DNA of 64,000 nt from Paenibacillus selenitireducens (GCF_002021565.1 NZ_MSZX01000007.1:291891-355890); one strand, 5' to 3'; positions 19,447-28,873 are shown, counted from the first letter of the stretch. Numbers and translations: made by a program. The notes: generated from the sequence alone by a model not told the origin.

Positions 19447-20628
19447 TTACTTATCGTTTAGAGCTTCAACACCTGGAAGTTTTTTACCTTCCATGAACTC
19501 AAGAGATGCACCGCCGCCTGTCGAGATATGGTCCATTTTGTCTGCCAAATGGAATTTCTCAGCCGCTGCCGCAGAGTCACCGCCACCAATTACGGTGTAA
19601 GCTGCTGTATCTGCGCAAGCTTGGGCAACCGCACGTGTACCATGGGAGAATGGCTCGATTTCGAACACGCCCATTGGTCCGTTCCATACAACCAATTTGG
19701 AGTTCTTGATCACGTCTGCGTAAAGTTCGCGTGTTTTAGGTCCGATATCAATACCTTCCCAATCCGCTGGGATGCCGTCGATATCTACGATTTTCGTATT
19801 CGCGTTTGCACTGAAATCATCACTAACCACGATATCCACTGGAAGCAAGAAGTTTTTGCCAAGTTGTTTAGCTTTCTCGATAAATCCGAGAGCTGTTTCC
19901 AATTTCTCGTTATCGCAGAGCGATTGTCCGATTTCATGGCCTTGTGCTTTGAAGAATGTATAAGCCAAACCGCCGCCGATCAATACGTTGTCTGCAATTT
20001 CTAGCATTTTGCTGATGACATCGATTTTATCTTTAACTTTTGATCCACCGATAATCGCTGTGAATGGACGTTCTGGGTTAAGTAACGCTTTACCCAATAC
20101 GTTCAATTCTTTCTCCATAAGAAGTCCGGAAACCGCTGGTAAGTATTGTGCAATACCTGCTGTTGAAGCATGTGCACGGTGAGCTGCGCCGAACGCGTCA
20201 TTGACGAACAAATCTGCAAGGGATGCAAATTCTTTAGCCAATTCCGGATCGTTTTTCTCTTCGCCTGCATAGAAACGAACATTTTCAAGCAACAATACGT
20301 CGCCATCTTTCATCGCAGCGATTTGTGCTTTTACCGCATCGCCAATCGCTTCGTCCGCTTTTACTACAGGTTTGCCCAACAATTCACCAAGACGAACTGC
20401 AGCAGGCGTCAAACGCATCGAATCAACGAACTGACCTTTCGGGCGACCCATGTGGCTCGCTAGAATGACCTTTGCTCCGTTTTCGATTAAGTATTTAATC
20501 GTTGGTAGGGTTTCGCGAATACGTGTATCATCTGTAATTTTACCATCTTCTAATGGAACATTAAAATCCACGCGGACAAATACGCGTTTGCCAGTTACTT
20601 CTACGTCACGTACACTCTTTTTGTTCAT
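19447..20628 (-). CDS. pgk: Phosphoglycerate kinase
   Basis: 393 residues; transfers phosphate from 1,3-bisphosphoglycerate to ADP. N-lobe motif [18 protein letters not shown] and [11 protein letters not shown] bind the triose; [20 protein letters not shown] and [14 protein letters not shown] follow; the C-lobe nucleotide site includes [19 protein letters not shown] and [13 protein letters not shown]. Start ATG at 20628 has GGAGGA 8 nt upstream. Second enzyme gene of the operon. Confidence 0.98.
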   Translation of the reverse strand: MNKKSVRDVEVTGKRVFVRVDFNVPLEDGKITDDTRIRETLPTIKYLIENGAKVILASHMGRPKGQFVDSMRLTPAAVRLGELLGKPVVKADEAIGDAVKAQIAAMKDGDVLLLENVRFYAGEEKNDPELAKEFASLADLFVNDAFGAAHRAHASTAGIAQYLPAVSGLLMEKELNVLGKALLNPERPFTAIIGGSKVKDKIDVISKMLEIADNVLIGGGLAYTFFKAQGHEIGQSLCDNEKLETALGFIEKAKQLGKNFLLPVDIVVSDDFSANANTKIVDIDGIPADWEGIDIGPKTRELYADVIKNSKLVVWNGPMGVFEIEPFSHGTRAVAQACADTAAYTVIGGGDSAAAAEKFHLADKMDHISTGGGASLEFMEGKKLPGVEALNDK

Positions 20629-20690
20629 CCGATTGTTCCTCCAAACATGAATTTAATTTAAGTTTTAAGGAAATGCACCTACATTGTTAA

Positions 20691-20722
20691 AGAGCGGAAA
20701 CAAATAAATCTGTTTCCGCTCT
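20691..20722 (-). other. Strong intercistronic hairpin between gap and pgk
   Basis: Perfect 12-bp stem AGAGCGGAAACA/TGTTTCCGCTCT with an 8-nt loop. It lacks a proper T tract on the minus strand (TTTAAC follows), so read-through into pgk is expected. It could stabilise the upstream gap message or act as a partial terminator, which would raise gap above the downstream genes. Confidence 0.7.
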
Positions 20723-20744
20723 ATAGATCGTGCTGAAACTGCCA

Positions 20745-21755
20745 TTATTTCGTAGCAAGTTTAGCGAAGTATTCCAACGTACGAATTAATTGTGCTGTGT
20801 AAGACATTTCGTTGTCATACCAAGCAACTGTTTTAACCAATTGTTTGTCGCCAACTGTTAATACTTTTGTTTGTGTTGCATCGAACAACGATCCGAAAGT
20901 CATACCTTTGATGTCGGAAGATACGATTTCATCTTCTGTGTAACCATAAGTTGCAGGATCAGAAGCAGCTTTCATTGCAGCATTAACTTCGTCAGTTGTT
21001 ACTTTTTTGTCAAGAACAGTTACCAACTCAGTCAAAGAACCAGTTGCTACTGGAACACGTTGAGCTGCACCGTCTAGTTTACCTTGAAGTTCAGGGATAA
21101 CTAGACCGATTGCTTTTGCTGCACCTGTTGTGTTAGGGATGATGTTCTCAGCAGCTGCACGAGCGCGACGGAAGTCACCTTTTGCATGCGGAGCATCAAG
21201 TGTATTTTGGTCACCTGTGTAAGCGTGGATTGTAGTCATTAAACCTTCAATGATTCCGAATTTGTCTTGCAATACTTTTGCCATTGGAGCTAGGCAGTTC
21301 GTTGTGCAAGATGCGCCGGAGATAACTGTTTCCGTACCATCAAGGATTTCATGGTTTACGTTGTATACGATTGTTTTCATGTCGCCAGTTGCTGGAGCGG
21401 AGATAACAACTTTTTTAGCGCCTGCTTTGATGTGTTTCTCAGCAGCTTCTTTAGTAGTGAAGAATCCAGTACATTCAAGAACGATGTCTACACCAAGCTC
21501 GCCCCATGGCAATTCTTCAGGGTTACGGTTAGCAAGAACTTTAACGTCTTTACCGTTAACTTTGAAGAAACCTTCGTGTACTTCAACGTTTCCTTGGAAT
21601 TGACCTTGTGTTGTATCATATTTCAACAAATGTGCTAACATTTTTGCGTCTGTTAAGTCATTGATTGCTACGACTTCGATACCTTCCACAGCTTGAATAC
21701 GGCGGAAAGCAAGGCGTCCAATACGTCCAAATCCATTAATACCAACTTTAACCAT
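20745..21755 (-). CDS. gap: Glyceraldehyde-3-phosphate dehydrogenase (glycolytic)
   Basis: 336 residues; NAD-dependent oxidation and phosphorylation of glyceraldehyde 3-phosphate. N-terminal Rossmann motif [15 protein letters not shown]; Asp33 in INDLTD favours NAD; catalytic cysteine is Cys150 in [12 protein letters not shown]; the C-terminal [13 protein letters not shown] segment is conserved. Located directly after cggR, as for the glycolytic GapA of B. subtilis and not the gluconeogenic GapB. Expected to be induced when sugar catabolism inactivates CggR. Confidence 0.97.
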   Translation of the reverse strand: MVKVGINGFGRIGRLAFRRIQAVEGIEVVAINDLTDAKMLAHLLKYDTTQGQFQGNVEVHEGFFKVNGKDVKVLANRNPEELPWGELGVDIVLECTGFFTTKEAAEKHIKAGAKKVVISAPATGDMKTIVYNVNHEILDGTETVISGASCTTNCLAPMAKVLQDKFGIIEGLMTTIHAYTGDQNTLDAPHAKGDFRRARAAAENIIPNTTGAAKAIGLVIPELQGKLDGAAQRVPVATGSLTELVTVLDKKVTTDEVNAAMKAASDPATYGYTEDEIVSSDIKGMTFGSLFDATQTKVLTVGDKQLVKTVAWYDNEMSYTAQLIRTLEYFAKLATK

Positions 21756-21825
21756 TGATGATTCCTCCTAGATATTGTTTTTATATACGCAAGACTCACC
21801 TAATGGCTCGTCAAGACAACGATAA

Positions 21826-22875
21826 TTAATGTACTTCTGTTTGTTCTTCTGCATCCAGAATCTTCACGATCACATTCGCGGCACCTTCATCGATAATCAA
21901 GACGGTTTCTCGACCGAATTTCAATACCGAGTGAACGGCCTCTCCTTTACTAGCCCCACCAGCAATAGCAATAACCACTTGCATCTGTTGGATTTCTTCG
22001 AGGCGTAAGCCGAGTGAGAGCATCTTGTGTACAACATTCCCATTTCGGTCAAAATAATACCCAAATGCCTCTGCTAATGCTCCGTCTTGTCGAAGGGAAT
22101 CAACCGTTTGTTGATCCACCCGTCTTCGCTTCGCCATCGCAAATGCGTCACCTATTCCATGAACGACAATCCGCGCTCTACGAATGAACTCAACAATCTC
22201 ATGGATGTTCGGTTCTTGCATTAAAGACTGATAAGCTTCATCGCTCAGTAAATCTGGGACATGCAGTAATCGATATTGCGCTCCTACACGTTTAGCCATC
22301 ATCGAAGCAATCGTGTTCGCTTGATATTCCAAGCTCTCACCTAATCCTCCGCGCGCCGGTACGAACCAATTGGTCTTCATCGGCGACATGGATGTCATCT
22401 GTTCTGCCATCTGAGCTAGTGTAGAACCGCCTGTTACAGCGACTACATCATCTTTACCCATCACTTTGCGAAGCACTTTACAGGCTGCTAAGCCTAAATC
22501 TCGCTTCGTCATCGGCGAAACATCGGAATCCCCAGGAACGATCAGCACTTGCTGCAGACCAAAATGCTCCCGGATGCGTTCCTCCATATTCGTGAGACCG
22601 AACAGCTCTTTGACAATCGATTCTAAGTCCTCTACTAGCTTCTCTCCAGCTGAACTTAGCCGCATGCCCGCGCTCTCGCTCTCAATGAGTCCCTGTTCTT
22701 TAAACAAATCCGTCTCAGCTCGCAAAACTCGCTCTGTCATTCCTAAGGAAGTTGCTAACGTTCTGCGACCGACTAACTCAGATAGCTTAATCTGATGAAG
22801 GATGTTATATCTCTTTTTTAATATTTCCATGAGATCAGGCAGAAGTTGCTTTTGTATCTCTAATATTTTCCGCAT
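21826..22875 (-). CDS. cggR: Central glycolytic genes regulator CggR
   Basis: 349-residue SorC-family repressor. Residues 1-90 form a winged-helix DNA-binding domain (LVGRRTLATSLGMTERVLRAETDLFKEQGLI); the rest is the sugar-phosphate-binding domain with VVAVTGGSTLAQMAEQM and IAIAGGASKGEAVHSVL. In B. subtilis it binds upstream of its own operon and is released by fructose-1,6-bisphosphate; two direct TGGGAC repeats upstream fit the same circuit. First gene of the glycolytic operon. Confidence 0.96.
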   Translation of the reverse strand: MRKILEIQKQLLPDLMEILKKRYNILHQIKLSELVGRRTLATSLGMTERVLRAETDLFKEQGLIESESAGMRLSSAGEKLVEDLESIVKELFGLTNMEERIREHFGLQQVLIVPGDSDVSPMTKRDLGLAACKVLRKVMGKDDVVAVTGGSTLAQMAEQMTSMSPMKTNWFVPARGGLGESLEYQANTIASMMAKRVGAQYRLLHVPDLLSDEAYQSLMQEPNIHEIVEFIRRARIVVHGIGDAFAMAKRRRVDQQTVDSLRQDGALAEAFGYYFDRNGNVVHKMLSLGLRLEEIQQMQVVIAIAGGASKGEAVHSVLKFGRETVLIIDEGAANVIVKILDAEEQTEVH

Positions 22876-22912
22876 TTCTTCTCCACTCCTGCAACTTGGT
22901 TGGCCCGAAAAC

Positions 22913-22939
22913 GTCCCACGTAAACCTTTTTAGTCCCAC
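22913..22939 (-). promoter_or_regulatory. CggR operator
   Basis: Two direct repeats GTGGGAC on the minus strand (22933-22939 and 22913-22919), 20 bp apart. They resemble the CGGGAC direct repeats bound by B. subtilis CggR and lie just downstream of the promoter below, suiting a roadblock or promoter-clearance repressor. Confidence 0.75.
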
Positions 22940-22943
22940 CCCT

Positions 22944-22972
22944 ATTTTAACCCTTTCTATAGCGGTTTGCAA
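22944..22972 (-). promoter_or_regulatory. Promoter of the cggR-gap-pgk-tpiA-gpmI-eno operon
   Basis: TTGCAA (22967-22972), 17-nt spacer, TAAAAT (22944-22949) on the minus strand. It lies immediately upstream of the CggR repeats and about 70 nt before the cggR ATG. Confidence 0.75.
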
Positions 22973-23053
22973 GAGCCCCACATTGTAGAATTGTCATGTT
23001 TTCTGAAAGTTATGCATTTGCCTACGTCAAATAGATCGTTTCAATAATAAGAC

Positions 23054-23082
23054 TTGCTTTTTCTCGATATTTCACATATAAT
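23054..23082 (+). promoter_or_regulatory. Promoter of tRNA-Arg
   Basis: TTGCTT (23054-23059), 17-nt spacer, perfect TATAAT (23077-23082), 20 nt before the tRNA 5' end. Confidence 0.75.
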
Positions 23083-23101
23083 TCTCTTTGCTATCACTTT
23101 T

Positions 23102-23176
23102 GCGCCCGTGGTCCAATGGATATGACGTAGGCCTCCGGAGCCTGAGATCTAGGTTCGATTCCTAGCGGGCGCGCCA
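23102..23176 (+). tRNA. tRNA-Arg (anticodon CCG)
   Basis: 75-nt cloverleaf with CCA encoded. Acceptor GCGCCCG/CGGGCGC, discriminator G, anticodon loop CTCCGGA (anticodon CCG, reads CGG), T-arm TAGG-TTCGATT-CCTA. Single gene with its own promoter and terminator. Confidence 0.95.
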
Positions 23177-23190
23177 TCATACTTACTCCT

Positions 23191-23213
23191 AATCAGCGAA
23201 GGCTGATTTTTTT
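23191..23213 (+). terminator. Terminator of tRNA-Arg
   Basis: Stem AATCAGC/GCTGATT with GAAG loop and a run of seven T, 14 bp after the tRNA CCA. Confidence 0.9.
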
Positions 23214-23223
23214 ATTTTCTTGG

Positions 23224-23240
23224 TTTGACTATCTTTGACT
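23224..23240 (-). promoter_or_regulatory. CtsR operator (heat-shock repressor box) of clpP
   Basis: On the minus strand AGTCAAA-GAT-AGTCAAA, an exact tandem heptad with 3-nt spacing as in the RGTCAAANNNRGTCAAA consensus bound by CtsR. It overlaps the clpP -35 box, so CtsR would block RNA polymerase until heat or protein stress. CtsR itself is not in the window. Confidence 0.88.
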
Positions 23241-23263
23241 TTTGAATTTAATTGGAGTATTAT
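23235..23263 (+). promoter_or_regulatory. clpP promoter
   Basis: TTGACT (23235-23240) within the CtsR box, 17-nt spacer, TATTAT (23258-23263), about 55 nt upstream of the clpP start codon. Confidence 0.8.
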
Positions 23264-23318
23264 TTGTGTTGTGAGGAAGATATCACTTCGAAATGATTTG
23301 AGTAGAGGAGGATTTTCT

Positions 23319-23900
23319 GTGGGTTACATTCCAATGGTCGTGGAACAAACAAACCGCGGCGAACGTTCGTATGACATTTATTCAAGATTGTTAAAGGATC
23401 GTATTATTTTCCTGGGTACGCAAGTGAACGATGTGGTTGCCAATTCGATCATTGCACAATTGCTGTTCCTTGCAGCTGAAGATCCGGATAAAGACATATC
23501 GCTATACATTAACAGCCCTGGCGGCTCCATTACAGCAGGCATGGCGATTTATGATACGATGCAATTCATTAAACCTGATGTTTCAACGATTTGTGTAGGT
23601 ATGGCGGCGTCAATGGGTGCCTTCTTGCTTACCGCTGGTGCGAAAGGCAAACGTCTTGCCTTGCCGAACAGTGAAGTCATGATTCACCAACCGCTTGGCG
23701 GCGCAGAAGGTCAAGCGAGCGATATCGAGATTCGTGCGAAACGGATTATTAAGATGCGCGATCATTTGAACCGTATCTTATCCGAGCGCAGCGGTCAGCC
23801 GCTTTCCAAGGTCGAGCAAGATACCGATCGTGACTATTTCATGAGCGCGTATGAAGCGGCTGAATATGGTCTGATTGACAAAGTCATCGAGAAACTCTAA
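23319..23900 (+). CDS. clpP: ATP-dependent Clp protease proteolytic subunit
   Basis: 193-residue serine peptidase forming the 14-mer chamber that works with ClpX/ClpC unfoldases. Catalytic triad is visible at canonical positions: Ser98 ([11 protein letters not shown]), His123 (MIHQPLGG) and Asp172 (TDRDYFMSA). The GTG at 23319 follows GAGGAGG with 7-nt spacing and yields the classic N-terminus ending [22 protein letters not shown]; the longer frame from 23235 would begin inside the promoter. Transcribed alone; controlled by the CtsR box. Confidence 0.97.
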   Translation: MGYIPMVVEQTNRGERSYDIYSRLLKDRIIFLGTQVNDVVANSIIAQLLFLAAEDPDKDISLYINSPGGSITAGMAIYDTMQFIKPDVSTICVGMAASMGAFLLTAGAKGKRLALPNSEVMIHQPLGGAEGQASDIEIRAKRIIKMRDHLNRILSERSGQPLSKVEQDTDRDYFMSAYEAAEYGLIDKVIEKL

Positions 23901-23923
23901 TTTTCTTATGCGTCACTGCATAC

Positions 23924-23957
23924 AAAAACCCCCTTGCTTATCGCAAGAGGGTTTTTT
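23924..23957. terminator. Bidirectional terminator between clpP and the stalk-domain gene
   Basis: Long stem AAAACCCC-CTTGC/GCAAG-AGGGTTTT with A and T runs on both sides, serving clpP on the plus strand and the convergent gene at 23967 on the minus strand. Confidence 0.9.
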
Positions 23958-23966
23958 ACATTCTGA

Positions 23967-25040
23967 TTAAAATGGTAATTTGTCATGAAGATCAGGCAAC
24001 AACGTGCTGAACGGCATATAGAACTCTGGGAAGCCTACCGCATATGGCGTATACTCATAGACGCCGAAGTAGACGACAACACCGTCATCCTTCACATAGA
24101 AGGACGGTTCCTCCCTAATCCCGTTAAACTCAACATCCGGCATTAACAAAGGTTTAATCTCCTGCTTAATCTTCGCATTAATCATTTCTTTGTAGTTCGG
24201 ATTCGACGCTAAGAGATCGTCTAGTTTGTACACTTTGCCTGTCTCCAGATTGATTGTATACGACCATTGTCCAGGCATCCCATGTGCGCCGCCCGTATAT
24301 TCATTGCTCCATAATATGACGCTAATGACATGATTCGTATTGTATTTGATATCATAGTTCGATGTATATTCATATTGGAATCCTACATCATTGTAAGCCC
24401 CTTTAGATGCTTCTTTGGCATTGGCCACATAGGACTTCGCTTCTTTCTCGAATAACGAGTTGATTTGCTCTTGAATTCCAGCATCCTTCAATCCGCTAAG
24501 CTGCGGATACTGCACCGTGATTGTCGCGTCCTTGGTGCTCTCATCGATCTTTTGATTCAACCAGGTCACATCATTCTCCTGAATCTTCGTCAAATCCACG
24601 GTTTTGGTCTTTCCATTCCATGCCGCACGATAGCCCAGGTTATCGGTGATGAAACGTAATGCCACGTAATTATTCCCATTCATATTCACTCGCTCATAGC
24701 TATCCCATAAATCATGACCATTTACGTTCGCAGCAACAAACTCTTCTTCCAGTTTCAATACGATTTTTTTATCGCCTGGATGAATCGTAACGGTCTTAAG
24801 TGCCGGATTGTGATCCATTTCGAGATTTAAATCTTTTGATAACAAGTGGAGTGGCACCAAGGTACTCCCGTCTTTCACAATTCCTTTGCTGATTAAAGGT
24901 TTGCCATCTAGCGTGAGTTGGATGGATGAAGCAAGCTTCGTATCCTGTTGTTGTGTTGCTATCGTTGCCGCATAAGATGTATGAGGCAATACTGTGAAGC
25001 AGCCGACCAATAGTGCAAGTAATCTTAACCAGTTTTTCAA
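23967..25040 (-). CDS. Secreted protein with copper-amine-oxidase-like stalk domain and DUF3298/RsiV-like C-terminus
   Basis: 357 residues. A signal peptide (LRLLALLVGCFTVLPHTSYAA) is followed by a stalk/copper-amine-oxidase N1-like domain at about 40-150 (LTLDGKPLISKGIVKDGSTLVPL, YVALRFITDNLGYRAAW) and a C-terminal region at about 165-357 (YTGGAHGMPGQWSYTINLETGKVY) like the DUF3298/DUF4163 domains of RsiV-type proteins. Start is TTG at 25040 after AGGAGGCG. Such proteins are abundant in Paenibacillus, probably cell-wall associated; the function is unknown. Confidence 0.75.
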   Translation of the reverse strand: MKNWLRLLALLVGCFTVLPHTSYAATIATQQQDTKLASSIQLTLDGKPLISKGIVKDGSTLVPLHLLSKDLNLEMDHNPALKTVTIHPGDKKIVLKLEEEFVAANVNGHDLWDSYERVNMNGNNYVALRFITDNLGYRAAWNGKTKTVDLTKIQENDVTWLNQKIDESTKDATITVQYPQLSGLKDAGIQEQINSLFEKEAKSYVANAKEASKGAYNDVGFQYEYTSNYDIKYNTNHVISVILWSNEYTGGAHGMPGQWSYTINLETGKVYKLDDLLASNPNYKEMINAKIKQEIKPLLMPDVEFNGIREEPSFYVKDDGVVVYFGVYEYTPYAVGFPEFYMPFSTLLPDLHDKLPF

Positions 25041-25073
25041 GGGAACGCCTCCTTTTCTTGCTAACCAAAGTCC

Positions 25074-26129
25074 TTATTCGCGACCGCTCTTAATCTCAGT
25101 CCAGTAACGGTCATATACTTGCAAGGTTTTACCTACATCCATTAACCATTCCGTACGTGCTATTTCATCATCACTTAAATTAATCATAGTATTCGCTAAA
25201 TATTCCTGACTATGAAATTCTTTGGCTTTATCATTCGGGTCACTGTAACCAATGGACTCATAGTTCTTCGCGCTAACTTGCGGATCCAACATATAATTAA
25301 TGAATTTTTCAGCCAATTCCTTATGTTTTGTGCCTTTAGGAATCGCGTAGTTATCGGACCAGATCGTTCCGCCTTCTTTGGGTACAACATAAGCTACATC
25401 CGGATTCTGTGCAGCAATATAAGCCGCATCACCAGACCACACCGTACCAATATATCCTTCTTCCGCGATCATCTTTTGCTTGATATTATCCGTATCGAAC
25501 GCGAGAACGCTTGGCAGCAGCTGTTTGATATCATCGACAGCTTTTTTAATTTCATCTTCGTTCGTCGTGCTGTTCGAAAATCCATTCTTCTTCAAGCTCA
25601 TACCAATGACTTCACGCGCATCATCGAGCAATAGCACTTTATCTTTGTATTCCGGCTTCCATAGATCCGCCCAGCTGTTGATGTCGCCCTTCACATACTT
25701 CTTATTATAAGCGATCCCTGTGACGCCTGTCGTATATACAACGGAATATTTGTTATCCGGGTCATAAGGCTGATTCTTGAAACGATCCGAGATATTACTC
25801 CAGTTCGGAATGTTCTCCTTATTTAACGGCTCCAGCAAGTCTTGCTTAATCATCGTTGCAACCATATAATCGGAAGGCTGAATGACGTCATAGTTCGATC
25901 CGCCGGCTTTTAACTTCGCCAACAAGTCTTCGTTATTCGCGAATACGTCATAATTAATATTCACGTCAAATTGCTTCTCGAAGTCTTTAATCACTTGTTC
26001 GTCAAAATTATCTGCCCAACTATACAAATTCAACGTGTCCTTCTTTGGAGAACATCCTGCTGTCGCCATAAGGCCGATAATCATCGAACTGGCCAGCATT
26101 GTGCTGGCGAACCATTTCATTTTTTTCAA
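25074..26129 (-). CDS. potD: Spermidine/putrescine-binding lipoprotein PotD
   Basis: 351 residues; captures polyamines outside the membrane for PotABC. Lipoprotein signal ends in MATAGC (Cys26). The mature part begins LNLYSWADNFDEQVIKDFEKQ and has family segments NYDVIQPSDYMVATMIKQ, YTTGVTGIAYNKKYV and GTVWSGDAAYIAAQNPDVAYVVPKEGG. Start is a TTG at 26129 after GAGGGG; this clears the end of potC by 52 bp. Last gene of the potABCD operon. Confidence 0.93.
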   Translation of the reverse strand: MKKMKWFASTMLASSMIIGLMATAGCSPKKDTLNLYSWADNFDEQVIKDFEKQFDVNINYDVFANNEDLLAKLKAGGSNYDVIQPSDYMVATMIKQDLLEPLNKENIPNWSNISDRFKNQPYDPDNKYSVVYTTGVTGIAYNKKYVKGDINSWADLWKPEYKDKVLLLDDAREVIGMSLKKNGFSNSTTNEDEIKKAVDDIKQLLPSVLAFDTDNIKQKMIAEEGYIGTVWSGDAAYIAAQNPDVAYVVPKEGGTIWSDNYAIPKGTKHKELAEKFINYMLDPQVSAKNYESIGYSDPNDKAKEFHSQEYLANTMINLSDDEIARTEWLMDVGKTLQVYDRYWTEIKSGRE

Positions 26130-26181
26130 TCTTATTACCCCTCTCTTGAACATCTTTTCATATACAAATTCTTGGTTGTTT

Positions 26182-26985
26182 TTAAAAAGGTAATGTCGAA
26201 GCTTTCTTGCCACGATTCCCTTTATTCTGCAGCCATTGCGCAAGTAAAATCAATCCAACGCTAACAAAAATCATAATGGTACATAATGCGTTAATTTCCG
26301 GGGAAATTCCGCGTTTTACGAGCCCGTAAATATAGATCGGCAAGGTCGTCGAGTTCGGACCCGATACGAAGAAGCTGATCATGAAGTCATCAATCGACAA
26401 TGTGAATGCCATGATAGCTCCAGCTAGAACCCCAGGCCATATGGCTGGTAAGGTAATATGTCGGAACGTCTGCCAAGGGGAAGCACCTAAGTCTTGTGCC
26501 GCTTCCTCCAACTGCTTACCCATACCGGAAATCCGCGATGCCACAATAACATATACGTAGGAAATGCTGAACGTGACATGCGCGATGATAATCGTCCATT
26601 TCCCCAGCGGAAAATGAAATTGGCTGAACAAGAGCAGCAAGGATAAACCCATAATAATATCTGGAACGACGATAGGCAAATAGAGCATCCCGAGCACCGT
26701 CTTGCTCTTCTTCAAGGCATTACGAAGCGCTATCGCAGCAATAGTCCCTAATACCGTGGCAATGATCGTCGACGTGATCGCAATCGTTAAACTGTTCATC
26801 AACGCATCCATCACATACCGATTGGAAAATAAAGATCCATACCATTTGAACGTAAACCCTTCCCATTTACTGCTGATCCGTGATGTATTGAATGAGAAAA
26901 TCAGAATCATCAGCACCGGCAAGTAAATAAACGCAATCACTATATATGAATGGATTGACAGAAGCGGATTGGTCTTCTGCTTCAT
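26182..26985 (-). CDS. potC: Spermidine/putrescine ABC permease PotC
   Basis: 267 residues with six predicted membrane helices. The coupling-helix motif for the ATPase is QLEEAAQDLGASPWQTFRHITLPAIWPG (EAA loop). C-terminal segments FTLSIDDFMISFFVSGPNSTTLPIYIY match PotC. It overlaps the end of potB by 4 bp. Pairs with PotB to form the transmembrane channel. Confidence 0.95.
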   Translation of the reverse strand: MKQKTNPLLSIHSYIVIAFIYLPVLMILIFSFNTSRISSKWEGFTFKWYGSLFSNRYVMDALMNSLTIAITSTIIATVLGTIAAIALRNALKKSKTVLGMLYLPIVVPDIIMGLSLLLLFSQFHFPLGKWTIIIAHVTFSISYVYVIVASRISGMGKQLEEAAQDLGASPWQTFRHITLPAIWPGVLAGAIMAFTLSIDDFMISFFVSGPNSTTLPIYIYGLVKRGISPEINALCTIMIFVSVGLILLAQWLQNKGNRGKKASTLPF

Positions 26986-27833
26986 GCACGTCCCTCCTTT
27001 GCCCGTTCATGACGCGAACGTAATGCCATGTTGAATAGGAAAATCATTACCAGAGATGTAATCGCGAAAATGACGGACAACGCGGAGCCGAACGGCCAAT
27101 CACGCGCGCCGAGGAACTGCGTCTGAATAATATTACTAAGCATGGCTGATTTCGCACCGCCCAGAATATCGGTCACAACATACATCCCCGCCGTGGACAC
27201 AAATACAAGTACCGAACCTGTCATGATCCCTGACTTCGTCTGTGGCAGCGTAATTAAGCGGAATGCATTCCAACGCGTCGCACCCAAATCGCTCGCTGCT
27301 TCAAGCAGCTTCTTATCCATCTGCTCAAGCGCAACATAAATCGGCAATACCATAAATGGAATGAAGGTATAGACCATCCCGAGCAGTACGGCCCCTTTGG
27401 TATATAGCATCTTCAAGGGCTCATCAATAATGCCGATATTCATAAGTACAGAGTTCACGACACCCTGTGAACGTAGTAATAGGACCCACGCGTAGGTCCG
27501 AATGAGAAAATTTATCCAGAATGGCACGGTAATAAGCAGCAGCCATATCTTTTGTCTCGTCGCACCCGCATTAGCTATGTAGTAGGCTAAAGGGTAGCTG
27601 ATTAATAAACATAATACGGTCGTCGATATCGACAGTACTAAGGTATCCCAATACACGCCCATATACAATGAATCGAAGAATCGTGCGTAATTATCTAGGG
27701 TAAACTGATAGATCAAATTTCCGAATTCATCCCGCTGCAGGAATGAGATGACGACCACGATCGCCATCGGGAGAATAAGGAAGATGCTTAGCCATAATAC
27801 GACAGGGGACACCAACCATTTTGATTTTCTCAT
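26982..27833 (-). CDS. potB: Spermidine/putrescine ABC permease PotB
   Basis: 283 residues, six predicted helices, with EAA loop LLEAASDLGATRWNAFRLITLPQTK interacting with PotA. Segments FWINFLIRTYAWVLLLRSQG and YVVTDILGGAKSAMLSNII are typical for PotB. Its ATG overlaps the potA stop by 4 bp, indicating translational coupling. Confidence 0.95.
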   Translation of the reverse strand: MRKSKWLVSPVVLWLSIFLILPMAIVVVISFLQRDEFGNLIYQFTLDNYARFFDSLYMGVYWDTLVLSISTTVLCLLISYPLAYYIANAGATRQKIWLLLITVPFWINFLIRTYAWVLLLRSQGVVNSVLMNIGIIDEPLKMLYTKGAVLLGMVYTFIPFMVLPIYVALEQMDKKLLEAASDLGATRWNAFRLITLPQTKSGIMTGSVLVFVSTAGMYVVTDILGGAKSAMLSNIIQTQFLGARDWPFGSALSVIFAITSLVMIFLFNMALRSRHERAKEGRA

Positions 27834-28804
27834 GGCCCGATGTTCACCTCGGAGGCGTCACTCCAGTCGATACCGATCTGCTGGCCAATCTGCCAGGTAT
27901 CTTCGTCCGTAAAGTCTAGACAGATCGAAACCGATGTCTGTTCATGATCCAAATGCACCACAAGCTTATGGACATTCCCAAGATATACGATATCCTGAAT
28001 GACACCCGTCCGCTTGGATCCCCGACTGTTATCGCTAACAGGAATTAATTTCTCAGGGCGAACAGCGAACATGCGTCCATCTTCTTCATTGAATACGTTA
28101 TTCTCTCCGATAAACGTAGCCGCAAATAACGTCTGTGGTCGATTATAGATCTCTTTAGGCGTACCAATCTGTTCAATTTTGCCCGTATTCATGATAACAA
28201 TACGATCGCTCATCATCATTGCTTCCTCTTGATCATGCGTAACATAGACAAACGTAATTCCCAAGCTGCGCTGCAATTGCTTCAACTCCGCCTGCAAGTT
28301 TTTGCGAAGCTGCAAATCTAATGCACCTAATGGCTCATCCAACAAAAGAACCCGCGGTTTATTCGCGATGGCACGGGCGATCGCCACACGCTGCTGTTGT
28401 CCGCCAGATAGTTGATGTGGATAACGCTTCGCTAAAGGCGTAAGCTGCGTCAACCGAATAGCTTCAGCAATCCGTTCCTTCTGCTCTGCGGCAGGAATCT
28501 TCTTCATTTTCAATCCGAACTGGATGTTCTGCTCTACTGTCATATGTGGAAATAAAGCATAGTGTTGGAACACCAAATTCAAATCGCGTTTATTCGGAGG
28601 TAATTCCGTCACGTTCTTACCATCGAGAAAAATTTCACCTACTGTTGGCTGCTCGAATCCTGCAATCATGCGTAGAATGGTTGTCTTCCCGCAACCGCTT
28701 GGGCCTAGCAACGTAAGGAATTCTCCTTCTTCAATCGTTAGTGATAACGGGTGAACGACGGGTTGTCCAGCAAATTGCTTTTCTATGTTCACGAGTTGTA
28801 TCAT
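27830..28804 (-). CDS. potA: Spermidine/putrescine ABC transporter ATPase PotA
   Basis: 324 residues. Walker A GPSGCGKTT at 34-42, Q-loop VFQHYALFPHMTVEQN, signature LSGGQQQRVAIARAI, Walker B VLLLDEPLGALD and switch histidine in VYVTHDQEEAM; the C-terminal TOBE-like part begins around FAVRPEKLIPV. The ATG at 28804 has AGGGG 9 nt upstream; another in-frame ATG lies three codons earlier. First gene of potABCD; the cupin-type regulator often found before potA in Bacilli is not present here. Confidence 0.95.
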   Translation of the reverse strand: MIQLVNIEKQFAGQPVVHPLSLTIEEGEFLTLLGPSGCGKTTILRMIAGFEQPTVGEIFLDGKNVTELPPNKRDLNLVFQHYALFPHMTVEQNIQFGLKMKKIPAAEQKERIAEAIRLTQLTPLAKRYPHQLSGGQQQRVAIARAIANKPRVLLLDEPLGALDLQLRKNLQAELKQLQRSLGITFVYVTHDQEEAMMMSDRIVIMNTGKIEQIGTPKEIYNRPQTLFAATFIGENNVFNEEDGRMFAVRPEKLIPVSDNSRGSKRTGVIQDIVYLGNVHKLVVHLDHEQTSVSICLDFTDEDTWQIGQQIGIDWSDASEVNIGP

Positions 28805-28840
28805 CGGTATCAACCCCTAACTTATCCTTATATAGTTCAA

Positions 28841-28873
28841 GAAAAAGAAAGCCATATCCATTGGTATGGCTTT
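28841..28873 (-). terminator. Terminator after the SIMPL-domain gene
   Basis: Stem AAAGCCATA/TATGGCTTT with 8-nt loop, followed on the minus strand by a T-rich tract. It separates the gene at 28979 from the pot operon. Confidence 0.75.
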
